The translations under genes were made by a program, and so were the position numbers. Under the pieces are notes generated by a model. It was not told the DNA's origin. It did no database searches and saw nothing but the letters and a program-made list of their open reading frames with translations. Shown here one piece after another: positions 8,165 through 16,223 of a stretch of 52,890 nucleotides of DNA. Position 1 is the first letter of the stretch. Each line of letters starts with the position of its first letter. Source of the stretch: Pseudomonas abyssi (GTDB lineage: Bacteria > Pseudomonadota > Gammaproteobacteria > Pseudomonadales > Pseudomonadaceae); assembly GCF_002307495.1 (NCBI RefSeq), contig NZ_NTMR01000030.1, forward strand, positions 1 through 52,890, in the 5' to 3' direction.

Positions 8165-9390
8165 GTACGCATGATGCCTATTTCAGCAGGCTTCAGGCTG
8201 CGCTGCAGGCGGAGGGTGAGCTGCTGCCGCGGCTGATCGTCGATCTGGATCGACTGGATCACAATATTGATCAGGCGGTGGCCTTTGCCACGCAGACCGG
8301 CAAGGCGCTGCGGCTGGTGGAGAAGTCGCTGCCGTCGCTCCAACTGCTTGATTATATTGCCCGGCGAGCAGGTACCCGGCGGTTAATGTCGTTTCATCAA
8401 CCCTTTCTCAATCTCGACGCCCAGCACTGGCCGGATGCCGACATCCTGCTGGGCAAGCCCATGCCGGTAGCGCTGGCTGGGCGATTTTACGAGCAGTATT
8501 CCGGGCCCTTTGATCCGCAGCGGCAACTGCAATGGCTGATCGATACACCTGAGCGGCTGCAGCAGTATCTGGCGCTGGCGCAGCGGCGCGGGATTCGGCT
8601 GAATATAAATCTGGAGCTGGATGTAGGTCTGCATCGTGGCGGCATTCCCGAAGGGGAGGCGGGCGCGGTGATGCTGCGCGCCATGCTGCGGTTGCTAGCG
8701 CAGCACCCGCAGCATCTGCGCTTTACCGGTTTCATGGGCTACGAGCCGCACGTGGCGATGCTGCCACGTCTGTTTGGCGCGCCCGAACGGCTGCTGGCGC
8801 AGGCGATGGCGACGTACCAGGCTCGAGTGGAGCAGGTGCAGCGTGAGGCGCCGGCGCTCTGGGCCCAGGCGGTGGCCGCAGACGGCCAGCCACCGCTGAC
8901 GCTGAACACTGCCGGCAGCCCGACCTATCGACTGCACGATCAGGAGCAGGTCAGCAACGAGCTGGCGCTCGGCAGCGGGCTGCTCAAACCCACGCACTTT
9001 GATCTGCCAAGCCTGGCCGGGCATCTACCCGCTCTGTTCATTGCCACGCCGGTGCTCAAGGCGGCAGGTGCCTTCACGCTGCCCGGCGCAGGGCGGCTGC
9101 CAGCAGCCATCTCGCGGCTGGCCGGGCGCGGTAAACAGGCGCTGTTTATCTACGGCGGCAACTGGCTGGCTGAACCCGTCTCACCCGCCGGGCTGACGGC
9201 GAGTGGTTTGTACGGCACCAGCTCCAATCAGCAAGTCTTGCTGGCGCCGACGGATACGGCGCTGCAGGTGGATGATCTGGTGTTCATGCGCCCTACGCAG
9301 AGCGAGGCGGTGCTGCTGCAGTTTGGCGATCTGCTGGCTGTCCGTGGCGGGCAGGTGGTCGAGCGATGGCCCGTGTTTGCCGACATCTAA
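8161..9390 (+). CDS. PLP-dependent alanine-racemase-fold protein, D-threonine-aldolase/DSD-like
   Basis: 409 residues. The N-terminal half is an alanine-racemase-type TIM barrel: PRLIVDLDRLDHNID (residues 23-37), then LRLVEKSLPS with Lys55 as the likely Schiff-base lysine, ELDVGLHRGG, GFMGYEPHV and ELALGSGLL. The C-terminal domain (PTQSEAVLLQFGDLLAVRGG) resembles the D-serine-dehydratase-like domain. Where the family usually has the metal-binding P-x-H-x-C pair I read PTQSEA, so this may be a metal-independent subgroup. The substrate is unknown, probably a D- or beta-hydroxy amino acid or related compound. It overlaps the oxidase gene by ATGA. Family confident, reaction not. Confidence 0.78.
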   Translation: MSTHDAYFSRLQAALQAEGELLPRLIVDLDRLDHNIDQAVAFATQTGKALRLVEKSLPSLQLLDYIARRAGTRRLMSFHQPFLNLDAQHWPDADILLGKPMPVALAGRFYEQYSGPFDPQRQLQWLIDTPERLQQYLALAQRRGIRLNINLELDVGLHRGGIPEGEAGAVMLRAMLRLLAQHPQHLRFTGFMGYEPHVAMLPRLFGAPERLLAQAMATYQARVEQVQREAPALWAQAVAADGQPPLTLNTAGSPTYRLHDQEQVSNELALGSGLLKPTHFDLPSLAGHLPALFIATPVLKAAGAFTLPGAGRLPAAISRLAGRGKQALFIYGGNWLAEPVSPAGLTASGLYGTSSNQQVLLAPTDTALQVDDLVFMRPTQSEAVLLQFGDLLAVRGGQVVERWPVFADI

Positions 9391-9518
9391 CGCTCTCTGG
9401 TTTACAGCAATTAGCTTCGCGATTTTTGCGCCGGATCACGCGCGTGGCCTGTGGCGATGGTGTGGCGCGGGTCTTTTTTGCACTCTGCCTCCAGGATTTG
9501 CTTGGGGCCGGAGGTAGC

Positions 9519-10124
9519 ATGGATAGCACTCGATGGTTATTGCTGTTGTTAGGATGTGTGGGAGCGTTCTGGGGTTGGGAGCGTTACTGGGCGGCTGTGC
9601 CTGTCGCCGCGCCTGTGCCGGCGATCAGCACGCAGCCGCTGGCAGCGCCGGAGCCGATTGTTACGGCACCGGACTACGATGCCATCGTCAATAGCATGTT
9701 GCGGGAGTCGGCTGAAGCCGAGCTTAGCGCCGCTCCACCCCCTCGGCAGACGGTTTTCAATGACCGCAACTATGAGGCGCGGGCGCCGGACAACATCATG
9801 GAGTCGGCCCATGTACCCCGGTTACCTGCGGCGTCCGCGCGTCGTGAGCGGCCGCGGGCTGGTCTGAGTGGTAGCGGTGATGCCCGTTTTGAATGGGTGG
9901 ATGCGCGGCGCAAGCGCAGCCGCTGGCAAACCCGCTACGAGTATCGCAATGGCGTCATCAATAACAGCAGTTTCTGCCGCAACTATCGCCGTGGCTCCAT
10001 TGAATACCGCACCTGCCGCAAGGGCGCCAGGGCCTGGCTGGCCGAGCGTTGCGGGGATGGCACGCGCCTGGCGTCTGCCCGGCAACGGATGTACTGCCAT
10101 GCACATAGCGGGTTCAGATTGTAG
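9519..10124 (+). CDS. Unknown membrane-anchored protein with Cys-rich C-terminal domain
   Basis: 201 residues from ATG 9519, with GGAGG at 9510-9514; a longer frame to 9366 has no ribosome site and reads into the previous gene. One N-terminal hydrophobic segment (RWLLLLLGCVGAFWGW, residues 5-20) should anchor it in the inner membrane. A Pro/Ala-rich stretch follows, then a basic domain (about residues 125-201) with YEYRNGVINNSSFCRNYRRG, EYRTCRKGARAWLAERC and MYCHAHSG. Its four cysteines could form two disulphides in the periplasm. I do not recognise the family. It sits alone, about 130 bases after the PLP-enzyme gene. Confidence 0.65.
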   Translation: MDSTRWLLLLLGCVGAFWGWERYWAAVPVAAPVPAISTQPLAAPEPIVTAPDYDAIVNSMLRESAEAELSAAPPPRQTVFNDRNYEARAPDNIMESAHVPRLPAASARRERPRAGLSGSGDARFEWVDARRKRSRWQTRYEYRNGVINNSSFCRNYRRGSIEYRTCRKGARAWLAERCGDGTRLASARQRMYCHAHSGFRL

Positions 10125-10208
10125 TAGCGAGGTATTCGGGAGGCTTCTTGCAGGGTATATCGACGCGCCAGGCGGGCAGGGGACGGCTTGCTTTTCGCGC
10201 CGGATAAA

Positions 10209-10233
10209 TTTAGCTTCTCTATCCGAAGCTAAA
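10209..10233. promoter_or_regulatory. Candidate operator: perfect 9-bp inverted repeat before the flavin-enzyme gene
   Basis: TTTAGCTTC (10209-10217), spacer TCTATCC, GAAGCTAAA (10225-10233), 53 bases before ATG 10287. A second, shorter repeat GGTCGA-N5-TCGACC lies at 10239-10255. Neither is followed by a U-tract, so a protein-binding site fits better than a terminator. The HxlR regulator encoded downstream is a candidate ligand (inference). Confidence 0.45.
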
Positions 10234-10286
10234 AAGCGGGTCGACCAGCTCGACCTGTCACACTCCCCGCAAGAGGCGAAATCAAC

Positions 10287-11258
10287 GTGAAAACACGCAT
10301 TACAGAACTGTTTGGCATTGAGCACCCGATTATTCAGGGCGGCATGCACTGGGTGGGCTTTGCCGAGCTGGCTGCCGCTGTCTCCAACGCTGGCGGTCTG
10401 GGCACCATCACCGGTCTGACCCAGAAAACCCCGGCTGACCTGGCCAACGAAATTGCCAAATGCCGGGAGCTGACCGATAAACCGTTCGCCGTCAACCTGA
10501 CCTTCCTGCCGACCGTCAACGCCCCGGACTACCCGGGCTACATCGAGGCGATCGTCAAGGGCGGTGTGAAGATTGTCGAGACGGCAGGCCGCAGCCCGCA
10601 GGAATACATGCCCGCGCTGAAAGATGCCGGCATCAAGGTCATCCACAAGTGCACCTCCGTGCGTCACTCGCTGAAAGCCCAGTCCATCGGTTGCGATGCC
10701 GTTTCCGTTGACGGCTTCGAGTGTGGCGGTCACCCGGGTGAAGATGACATCCCGAACATGATTCTGCTGCCGCGTGCGGCCGAAGAGCTGGAAATCCCCT
10801 TCGTTGCGTCCGGTGGCATGGCCGACGGCCGCTCGCTGGTATCGGCCATGGCGCTGGGCGCCGAGGGCATGAACATGGGCACGCGCTTTATCGCCACCAA
10901 GGAAGCGCCGGTGCACGAGAATGTGAAGCAGGCCATCGTTGCTGCCTCCGAGCTGGACACCCGTCTGGTCATGCGTCCGCTGCGCAACACCGAGCGTGTA
11001 CTGAACAACGCGGCGGTTGAGCGCATTGTCGAGAAGGAGAAGGCGCTGGGCGATAAGCTGACCTTTGCCGACATCATCGATGAAGTGGCCGGCGTGTACC
11101 CGCGCATCATGCAAAACGGCGAGATGGATCTGGGCGCCTGGTCCTGCGGTATGGTCGCCGGCCTGATTCACGACATCCCGAGCTGTGAAGACCTGATCGA
11201 GCGCATCATGAAGCAGGCCGAAGGCATCATTCGCGAGCGTCTGCAGTCCATGCTGTGA
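10287..11258 (+). CDS. FMN-dependent NMO-family enzyme, PA1024-like NADH:quinone reductase / nitronate monooxygenase
   Basis: 323 residues. TIM-barrel flavoprotein of the 2-nitropropane dioxygenase family. The start HPIIQGGMHWVGFAELAAAV, then AVNLTFLPT, IHKCTSVRH, VDGFECGGHPGEDDIP, VASGGMADGRS and GMNMGTRFIAT, covers the FMN phosphate site and catalytic loop. The GHPGEDD and CTSVRH motifs and overall length match P. aeruginosa PA1024, annotated as nitronate monooxygenase but characterised as an NADH:quinone reductase; which activity applies here cannot be read from sequence. Probable role is detoxification of quinones or nitroalkanes in the cytoplasm. An HxlR-type regulator gene follows after 109 bases. 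Confidence 0.85.
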   Translation: MKTRITELFGIEHPIIQGGMHWVGFAELAAAVSNAGGLGTITGLTQKTPADLANEIAKCRELTDKPFAVNLTFLPTVNAPDYPGYIEAIVKGGVKIVETAGRSPQEYMPALKDAGIKVIHKCTSVRHSLKAQSIGCDAVSVDGFECGGHPGEDDIPNMILLPRAAEELEIPFVASGGMADGRSLVSAMALGAEGMNMGTRFIATKEAPVHENVKQAIVAASELDTRLVMRPLRNTERVLNNAAVERIVEKEKALGDKLTFADIIDEVAGVYPRIMQNGEMDLGAWSCGMVAGLIHDIPSCEDLIERIMKQAEGIIRERLQSML

Positions 11259-11325
11259 GGATGTGCCGATTGATTCTGTAGGCCTTCAGGGTGAGCGGAA
11301 TTGATCAGCGTGTTCTTGGGTTTTG

Positions 11326-11352
11326 CCACCGCCCGGCGTTGCCGGGCGGTGG
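11326..11352 (+). terminator. Strong GC hairpin between the flavin-enzyme and HxlR genes
   Basis: CCACCGCCCGGC (11326-11337), loop GTT, GCCGGGCGGTGG (11341-11352): a perfect 12-bp stem without a U-tract, ending 15 bases before the HxlR start codon. It may attenuate read-through or hinder ribosome loading on the regulator mRNA. Confidence 0.4.
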
Positions 11353-11367
11353 TCATTTGGAGTCGTC

Positions 11368-11856
11368 ATGCCGACCAGCCACATCGATTGCAGTGTTGTT
11401 AAAACCGCCGAGATCATCGGTGAATGGTGGTCGCTGCTTATTTTGCGCAATGCCTTTCACGGCATGCGTACCTTTGATGCCTTCCAGCGTCAGCTGGACA
11501 TCTCCAGCAGCGTGCTCAGTGCCCGGTTGAAAAAGCTCACCGAGGCTGGCGTGCTGCAGAAAGTCCCCTCGGCGGCCGATGGCCGTTCTTTCGAGTACCG
11601 TTTGACCGCCGCCGGGCTGGATCTGTACCCGGTGATCATCAGCCTGATGCAGTGGGGTGAGAAGTGGCGCCCCAATGGCAAGGGAGACCGCTTGCGGCTG
11701 TTGGAAAAGGCCACCGGTGCACCGATCCGCGGCGCTGAGGTGTTGTCGGCCACGGGGCAGCCGCTCAAAGCCTGGGAAGTACAGGCGGTCGCCGGGCCCG
11801 GTGCCGATGGCTATGTCCGTGAACTGGTTGGCGAAGATGTCGCCGTAAGCGAGTAA
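11368..11856 (+). CDS. HxlR-family winged-helix transcriptional regulator
   Basis: 162 residues from ATG 11368, with TTGGAG at 11357-11362 as ribosome site. It starts MPTSHIDCSVVKTAEIIGEW; a Cys near the N terminus (Cys8) followed by a tryptophan-containing helix is the HxlR signature, and in several members this Cys senses quinones or electrophiles. The winged helix covers about residues 20-100 (LLILRNAFHGMRTFDAFQ, ISSSVLSARLKKLTEAGVL, YRLTAAGLDLYPVI). A C-terminal extension (about 110-162) of small beta-rich sequence is longer than in the minimal family. Gene order suggests it controls the upstream flavin enzyme; this is inference. Confidence 0.85.
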   Translation: MPTSHIDCSVVKTAEIIGEWWSLLILRNAFHGMRTFDAFQRQLDISSSVLSARLKKLTEAGVLQKVPSAADGRSFEYRLTAAGLDLYPVIISLMQWGEKWRPNGKGDRLRLLEKATGAPIRGAEVLSATGQPLKAWEVQAVAGPGADGYVRELVGEDVAVSE

Positions 11857-11954
11857 TCCGAGGCTCAAGGCTGGGCATTTGGTCTCAGTGGGGTATCATT
11901 TTGCACCCCTGCCGCGCGTTGCGCGGCGTTTTCACCATTACAGGGAAGGTTTTC

Positions 11955-13292
11955 ATGAGAGCACCCTCTTTGCTGGCACTGGGTTTGACTGGTGTCTTGT
12001 TATCCATGCCGCTGCAGGCAGCCCCCGAGTACGAAAAGCGCGCCGATCTGAGTGGTCAGCTTACCCAGTGGGTTAAACAGGCCCTGGGCGGCGACGCTGC
12101 GGCTCAGCGTGAACTGGCGCAACGTTACTACGATGGTGATGGCGTCGAGCAGGATTACGTCAAGGCATTCGAGCTGTACAGCGAGGCAGCAGAACAGGGC
12201 GACGCCGCTGCCGAGTTCTCGGTGGCCTACATGTATGACATGGGCGAGGGTGTTGAGCTGGACGACCTCAAGGCCGTCGAGTATTACACCCGCGCTGCCG
12301 AGCAGGGCCATGCTGCGGCGCAGTTCAACCTGGCGTTGATGTACGACGAAGGTGAAGGCGTACCGGTTGATGACCTCAAGGCCATTGACTGGTATCAGCG
12401 CGCGGCAGAGCTTGGCCATGCCGACGCGCAGTACAACCTGGCGATCATGTACGACGAGGGTGAAGGGGTGCCGGTCAACGACACACGCGCCGCCGAGTAT
12501 TACCTGAAAGCTGCCCAACAGGGCCACGCCGACGCGCAGTACAACCTGGCGCTGCTCTATGATCACGGTGAGGGCGTGGCGCTGGATGACCGTGAGGCGG
12601 TCCGCTGGTACACCGCCGCTGCTGAGCAGGGCGATGCCTCTGCACAGTACAACCTGGCCATTATGTATGACGAAGGAGAGGGCATGCCGGTGGATGACCG
12701 CCGTGCCATCGAGTGGTATCGCAAGGCGGCCGAGCAGGGCCACGCCGATGCCCAGTACAACCTGGCGCTGATGTACGACGAAGGCGAAGGCACCAAGGTA
12801 GATGACGCCGAAGCCATCAACTGGTACACCTTTGCAGCCGAGCAGGGCCATGCCAGTGCGCAATACAACCTGGCGCTGATGTATGACGAGGGTGAGGGTA
12901 CGCCGGAGGACAACCAGGCGGCCATTCGCTGGTATACGGCAGCTGCCGAGCAGGGCGAGGTGAATGCGCAGTACAACCTGGCCATCATGCACGATGAGGG
13001 CGAGGGTACGCCGGAAGATAACCAGCTGGCCATTCACTGGTACGGCAAGGCAGCCAGTCAGGGCGAAGGCAACGCCATGTTCAACCTGGCGATCATGCAT
13101 ATGAACGGCGAAGGGACGCCGGTTAACACGCCGATGGCTTATATGCTGTTTGCTCTGTGTGCCGGCCAGGGTGTGGAAGGCGCGCGCAACGCGCGCGACA
13201 TCGTGGCCGAGGACCTGTCTGCCTCTGAGGTCAAGCGCGCGCAGCGTGCAGCCTCCGAGTGGCAGCTGGGTGAACCGCTGCCGACGCTGTGA
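11955..13292 (+). CDS. Exported Sel1-repeat protein with ten tandem repeats
   Basis: 445 residues from ATG 11955, with AGGGAAGG upstream. A signal peptide (APSLLALGLTGVLLSMPLQA, likely cut after residue 22) sends it to the periplasm. Residues about 48-405 are ten 36-residue Sel1-like repeats of the form AQYNLALMYDEGEGxxxDDxxAIxWYxxAAEQGH, followed by a helical cap. The loop is unusually acidic and nearly invariant (YDEGEG in most copies), and the DNA repeats every 108 bp, which points to recent duplication or homogenisation. Sel1 proteins are scaffolds for protein interaction; the partner is unknown. A short hairpin with GTT loop (11911-11927) lies 27 bases before the start. Confidence 0.88.
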   Translation: MRAPSLLALGLTGVLLSMPLQAAPEYEKRADLSGQLTQWVKQALGGDAAAQRELAQRYYDGDGVEQDYVKAFELYSEAAEQGDAAAEFSVAYMYDMGEGVELDDLKAVEYYTRAAEQGHAAAQFNLALMYDEGEGVPVDDLKAIDWYQRAAELGHADAQYNLAIMYDEGEGVPVNDTRAAEYYLKAAQQGHADAQYNLALLYDHGEGVALDDREAVRWYTAAAEQGDASAQYNLAIMYDEGEGMPVDDRRAIEWYRKAAEQGHADAQYNLALMYDEGEGTKVDDAEAINWYTFAAEQGHASAQYNLALMYDEGEGTPEDNQAAIRWYTAAAEQGEVNAQYNLAIMHDEGEGTPEDNQLAIHWYGKAASQGEGNAMFNLAIMHMNGEGTPVNTPMAYMLFALCAGQGVEGARNARDIVAEDLSASEVKRAQRAASEWQLGEPLPTL

Positions 13293-13444
13293 GTGCCACC
13301 TTATTCATCGTGTGAATGCACTGTATCAGTGTGAACGGGGTCCAATCCGCGCGCAATTTGCGTACTGTATCGGACCCCGCCTGTGACCGCATGGTCGCCG
13401 GCAAGCAATTTTCCGTTTTGTCATTTGAATTGGAGGTGGCTGCG

Positions 13445-14668
13445 ATGGCTGCGTTTGAGGATATCAAGAAGGTTGGCGTGATCGGCGCTGGCACCATGGG
13501 TCGCGGTATCGTGATGAACTTCGTCAACGCCGGTTATCCGGTCACCTGGCTGGACGTTAACGGCGAAATGCTGGAAAAAGGCAAGGTTGAAATCGCTGCG
13601 GTGTACAAGCGTTCGGTCGCCCAGGAGCGTTTTGACGACGCCGAAGCTCAAGCTCGTCTGAACCGCATCAGCACCACTCAGGAATACGCCGACCTGGCTG
13701 ACCTGGACCTGGTGGTTGAAGCCGTTTACGAGAACATGGATCTGAAGAAGAAGATCTTTACCGAGCTGGACAAGGCGGTTAAGCCGTCCGCCATCCTGGC
13801 GACCAATACCTCCTACCTGGACATCGACGAAATCGCCTCTGCGACCCAGCGTCCGACCCAGGTTCTGGGTCTGCACTTCTTCAGCCCGGCGCACATCATG
13901 AAGCTGCTGGAAGTGGTGCGCGGCAAGGCTACCGCCCAGGATGTCATGGACGCCTGTCTGGCTGTTGGCAAGAAGATTGGTAAAGAAGCGGTGCTGGCGG
14001 GTAACTGCCACGGCTTTATCGGCAACCGCATGCTGGAAAAATACTCCCGCCAGTCGCGCGAAGTGGTACTGGAAGGCGCCACCCCATGGGAAGTTGACCA
14101 GGCGCTGCAGGGCTTCGGCATGGCCATGGGCCCCTACCGCATGTACGACGTAGTAGGTGTTGACCTGGGCTGGCGCTCCCGTCAGCTGGCCGGCGTCGGC
14201 CGTGGTGAGCCGATCGTATGGCTGGACAACAAGCTGTGCGAAATGGAGCGCTTCGGTCAGAAGAGTGGTCACGGTTTCTACAAGTACGAAGCGGGCAGCC
14301 GTCAGGCCATCCACGATCCGGAAACCGACATGATGGCCCGTGAAGTGGCTGAAGAAGCCGGTTACACCGCCCGTGACGTGTCCTCCGACGAGATCGTTAC
14401 CCGCTGCATCCTGGCGCTGGTAAATGAAGGTGCACGTATTCTGGACGAAGGCTATGCCGAGTCTGCCGAGGACATCGATCGCGTTTATCGCTTTGGCTAC
14501 GGCTTCCCGGCCGAGCGCGGTGGCCCGATGGCCTACGCCGACAGCCTGGGCCTGGACAAGGTGCTGGCTGAGATCCGCGCGCTGGAAGCTGAGCGTGGCG
14601 AGTTCTGGACTCCCGCTGCCGGTCTGGTCAAGCTGGCCGAAGCAGGTGGTCGCTTCACCAAGGCGTGA
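13445..14668 (+). CDS. 3-hydroxyacyl-CoA dehydrogenase
   Basis: 407 residues from ATG 13445, with GGAGG at 13432-13436. It oxidises L-3-hydroxyacyl-CoA to 3-ketoacyl-CoA with NAD+ (beta-oxidation or related CoA pathways). The N-terminal Rossmann domain starts VGVIGAGTMGRGI; catalytic His144 is in LHFFSPAHIM and Glu156 in LLEVV; GFIGNRM follows. There are two C-terminal dimerisation domains: PYRMYDVVGVDLGW with GHGFYKYEAG, then VTRCILALVNEGARIL with YGFPAERGGPMAYAD. This is the dehydrogenase half of a FadB/FadJ-like protein without the enoyl-CoA hydratase domain. It is monocistronic, ending at two consecutive hairpins. Confidence 0.93.
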   Translation: MAAFEDIKKVGVIGAGTMGRGIVMNFVNAGYPVTWLDVNGEMLEKGKVEIAAVYKRSVAQERFDDAEAQARLNRISTTQEYADLADLDLVVEAVYENMDLKKKIFTELDKAVKPSAILATNTSYLDIDEIASATQRPTQVLGLHFFSPAHIMKLLEVVRGKATAQDVMDACLAVGKKIGKEAVLAGNCHGFIGNRMLEKYSRQSREVVLEGATPWEVDQALQGFGMAMGPYRMYDVVGVDLGWRSRQLAGVGRGEPIVWLDNKLCEMERFGQKSGHGFYKYEAGSRQAIHDPETDMMAREVAEEAGYTARDVSSDEIVTRCILALVNEGARILDEGYAESAEDIDRVYRFGYGFPAERGGPMAYADSLGLDKVLAEIRALEAERGEFWTPAAGLVKLAEAGGRFTKA

Positions 14669-14675
14669 TAGCTCA

Positions 14676-14745
14676 GTTGCCCGCATCGCTGCGGGCAACG
14701 CCATAAAAAACCGCCGCACAGTCAGCCTGTGCGGCGGTTTTTTTT
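14676..14745. terminator. Double hairpin; second one a bidirectional terminator
   Basis: First hairpin GTTGCCCGCA / TGCGGGCAAC (14676-14699). Second: six As (14705-14710), CCGCCGCACAG (14711-14721), loop TCAGC, CTGTGCGGCGG (14727-14737), eight Ts (14738-14745). The A and T tracts let it serve both the dehydrogenase gene on the plus strand and the DUF3108 gene on the minus strand. Confidence 0.92.
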
Positions 14746-14788
14746 CATCGCTTTACTGGGCGCGGCGTTCCGCGCCTCAACGGCTGCT

Positions 14789-15550
14789 TCAGTCGCCCTT
14801 CACCGGAATGCCGCTGACCGGCTGACCGTCCATGCTCGCTTCCTTGAGCATGATCTGATAGTGCTGGCCGTCGGTTTCGGTCTGGCTCAGGCGTACCAGC
14901 AGGTAGTTCCAGTCCTTGGCAAACCAGAGGGTGGTTTCGCGCTTGGCGTCGGGCTCGCGGATACGCTCTACCTCCACGGCGTCAAACTGGCCTACACGGG
15001 TGGTCACCCGGTCTTCGCCAACGACGCGGAAGTGGTATTCCTCTACCTCGTCGCCATCCACTACGCGGTAGCGCATGTCTTGTTTCCCCGCTGCCAGGTC
15101 GGCCTGCAGAGCGAGCTGGTAGGTGGTTTTGTCCAGCAGGCCGGGTTCGGTCGGCAGGCTGAAGGCTTCGTCTTTGTACTGACCGTTGACTTGACCTTGC
15201 TGCCAGTCGAACTGCTGGGTGATTTCCTTGCCGCGGCCAAGGCCACGCCGTTCGTAGTGGTAGCTTAGAGGGCGAATTTGCTCATCAACAACCTGCAGGC
15301 TGCTTTGCTCTGTCAGGCGCGCTACAAACATGCTGGCACTGAACGAGAGTTGCCAACTGCCGTCAGCGTTCTGCTGCAGGCTGTGGACTGCTTCGCCGTT
15401 GACCGGAATGTTCTTCATGTCGGCGGCGTAGCTGGCGCTGAAAGGGGTTAGTTCAAGTGCGCTGGCGCCGCCGGCGGCGAGGGTTAGTGCCAGTGTCGCC
15501 AGAGGGGCGATGAAAAAGCGGGTAGTGCGCGATCTGAGGTTGGCGTGCAT
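14789..15550 (-). CDS. DUF3108 domain-containing exported protein
   Basis: 253 residues from ATG 15550, about ten bases after the purN stop. A signal peptide (RFFIAPLATLALTLAAGGAS, likely cut near residue 32) precedes a periplasmic beta-rich domain: LTPFSASYAADMKNIPVNGE, SYHYERRGLGRGKEITQQFD, DKTTYQLALQADLAAGKQDM and a final TTLWFAKDWNYLLVRLSQTE. This matches DUF3108, which commonly follows purN in pseudomonads. No function is established; the domain recalls lipid- or polymer-binding barrels. It is the last gene of the minus-strand purM-purN unit and ends 44 bases from the bidirectional terminator. Confidence 0.85.
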   Translation of the reverse strand: MHANLRSRTTRFFIAPLATLALTLAAGGASALELTPFSASYAADMKNIPVNGEAVHSLQQNADGSWQLSFSASMFVARLTEQSSLQVVDEQIRPLSYHYERRGLGRGKEITQQFDWQQGQVNGQYKDEAFSLPTEPGLLDKTTYQLALQADLAAGKQDMRYRVVDGDEVEEYHFRVVGEDRVTTRVGQFDAVEVERIREPDAKRETTLWFAKDWNYLLVRLSQTETDGQHYQIMLKEASMDGQPVSGIPVKGD

Positions 15551-15560
15551 CTTTTGTGTC

Positions 15561-16220
15561 TCACATGCTGGATTCAATGGTTTCCAGTCTTAGTCCACCG
15601 GATGGAATCGGCTTGCCGTCCAGGCTGGCCAGTCCGTTAATCAGGCGCAGTCGGCCACTGGCGAACCAGCGTACCACCAGCGGATACAGCCGATGTTCCT
15701 GTTGCTGTACCCGCTTCGCCAGGCTGTCAGCGTCGTCGTCGGGATGAACCACTACACGCCCCTGGAGCACCAGAGGGCCGCCGTCCAGCTCTTCGGTCAC
15801 AAAGTGGATGCTGGCGCCGTGTTCGGCATCGCCTGCGTCCAGTGCCCGTTGGTGGGTCTGCAGACCTTTGTACTTCGGCAACAGGGACGGATGAATGTTC
15901 AACAACCTGCCATGAAAATGTGTCACGAAGGTGGCGGTCAGAATGCGCATAAAGCCCGCCAGTAGGACCAGATCAGGGGCAAAGGCGTCGATCTGTTCGA
16001 TCAGAGCCTGGTCGTAGGCGGCGCGATCAGCGAAGCAGCGATGGTCCAGCGCGCGGGTTTCGATACCTGCGCTGCGGGCCCGCTCAAGGCCGTAGGCCTC
16101 GGCTTTGTTGGAAATGACGGCGACAACCTCGGCCGGTGCGTCGGCACCGGCCAGGTCGTCCAGAACTGCCTGCAGATTACTGCCTGATCCGGAGATCAGA
16201 ACGACAACACGGCAGCTCAC
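15561..16220 (-). CDS. purN: Phosphoribosylglycinamide formyltransferase
   Basis: 219 residues, GTG start at 16220. It transfers a formyl group from 10-formyl-THF to GAR in step three of de novo purine synthesis (EC 2.1.2.2). The N-terminal VVLISGSGSNLQA is the GAR phosphate loop; catalytic Asn108 and His110 lie in NIHPSLLPKYKG and Asp146 in EELDGG, matching the E. coli triad (N106, H108, D144). The start lies three bases after the purM stop, so the two are translationally coupled. Confidence 0.95.
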   Translation of the reverse strand: MSCRVVVLISGSGSNLQAVLDDLAGADAPAEVVAVISNKAEAYGLERARSAGIETRALDHRCFADRAAYDQALIEQIDAFAPDLVLLAGFMRILTATFVTHFHGRLLNIHPSLLPKYKGLQTHQRALDAGDAEHGASIHFVTEELDGGPLVLQGRVVVHPDDDADSLAKRVQQQEHRLYPLVVRWFASGRLRLINGLASLDGKPIPSGGLRLETIESSM

Positions 16221-16223
16221 CGA

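Noticed and set aside
9822..11171. 449-codon minus-strand frame across the unknown anchored gene and the flavin-enzyme gene
   Set aside because: It is antisense to two well-supported genes, has no ribosome site and no domain; it follows from GC-rich codon bias.
12000..13100. 366-codon minus-strand frame with apparent repeats
   Set aside because: It is the mirror image of the Sel1 repeats on the plus strand; the periodicity comes from the 108-bp DNA repeat.
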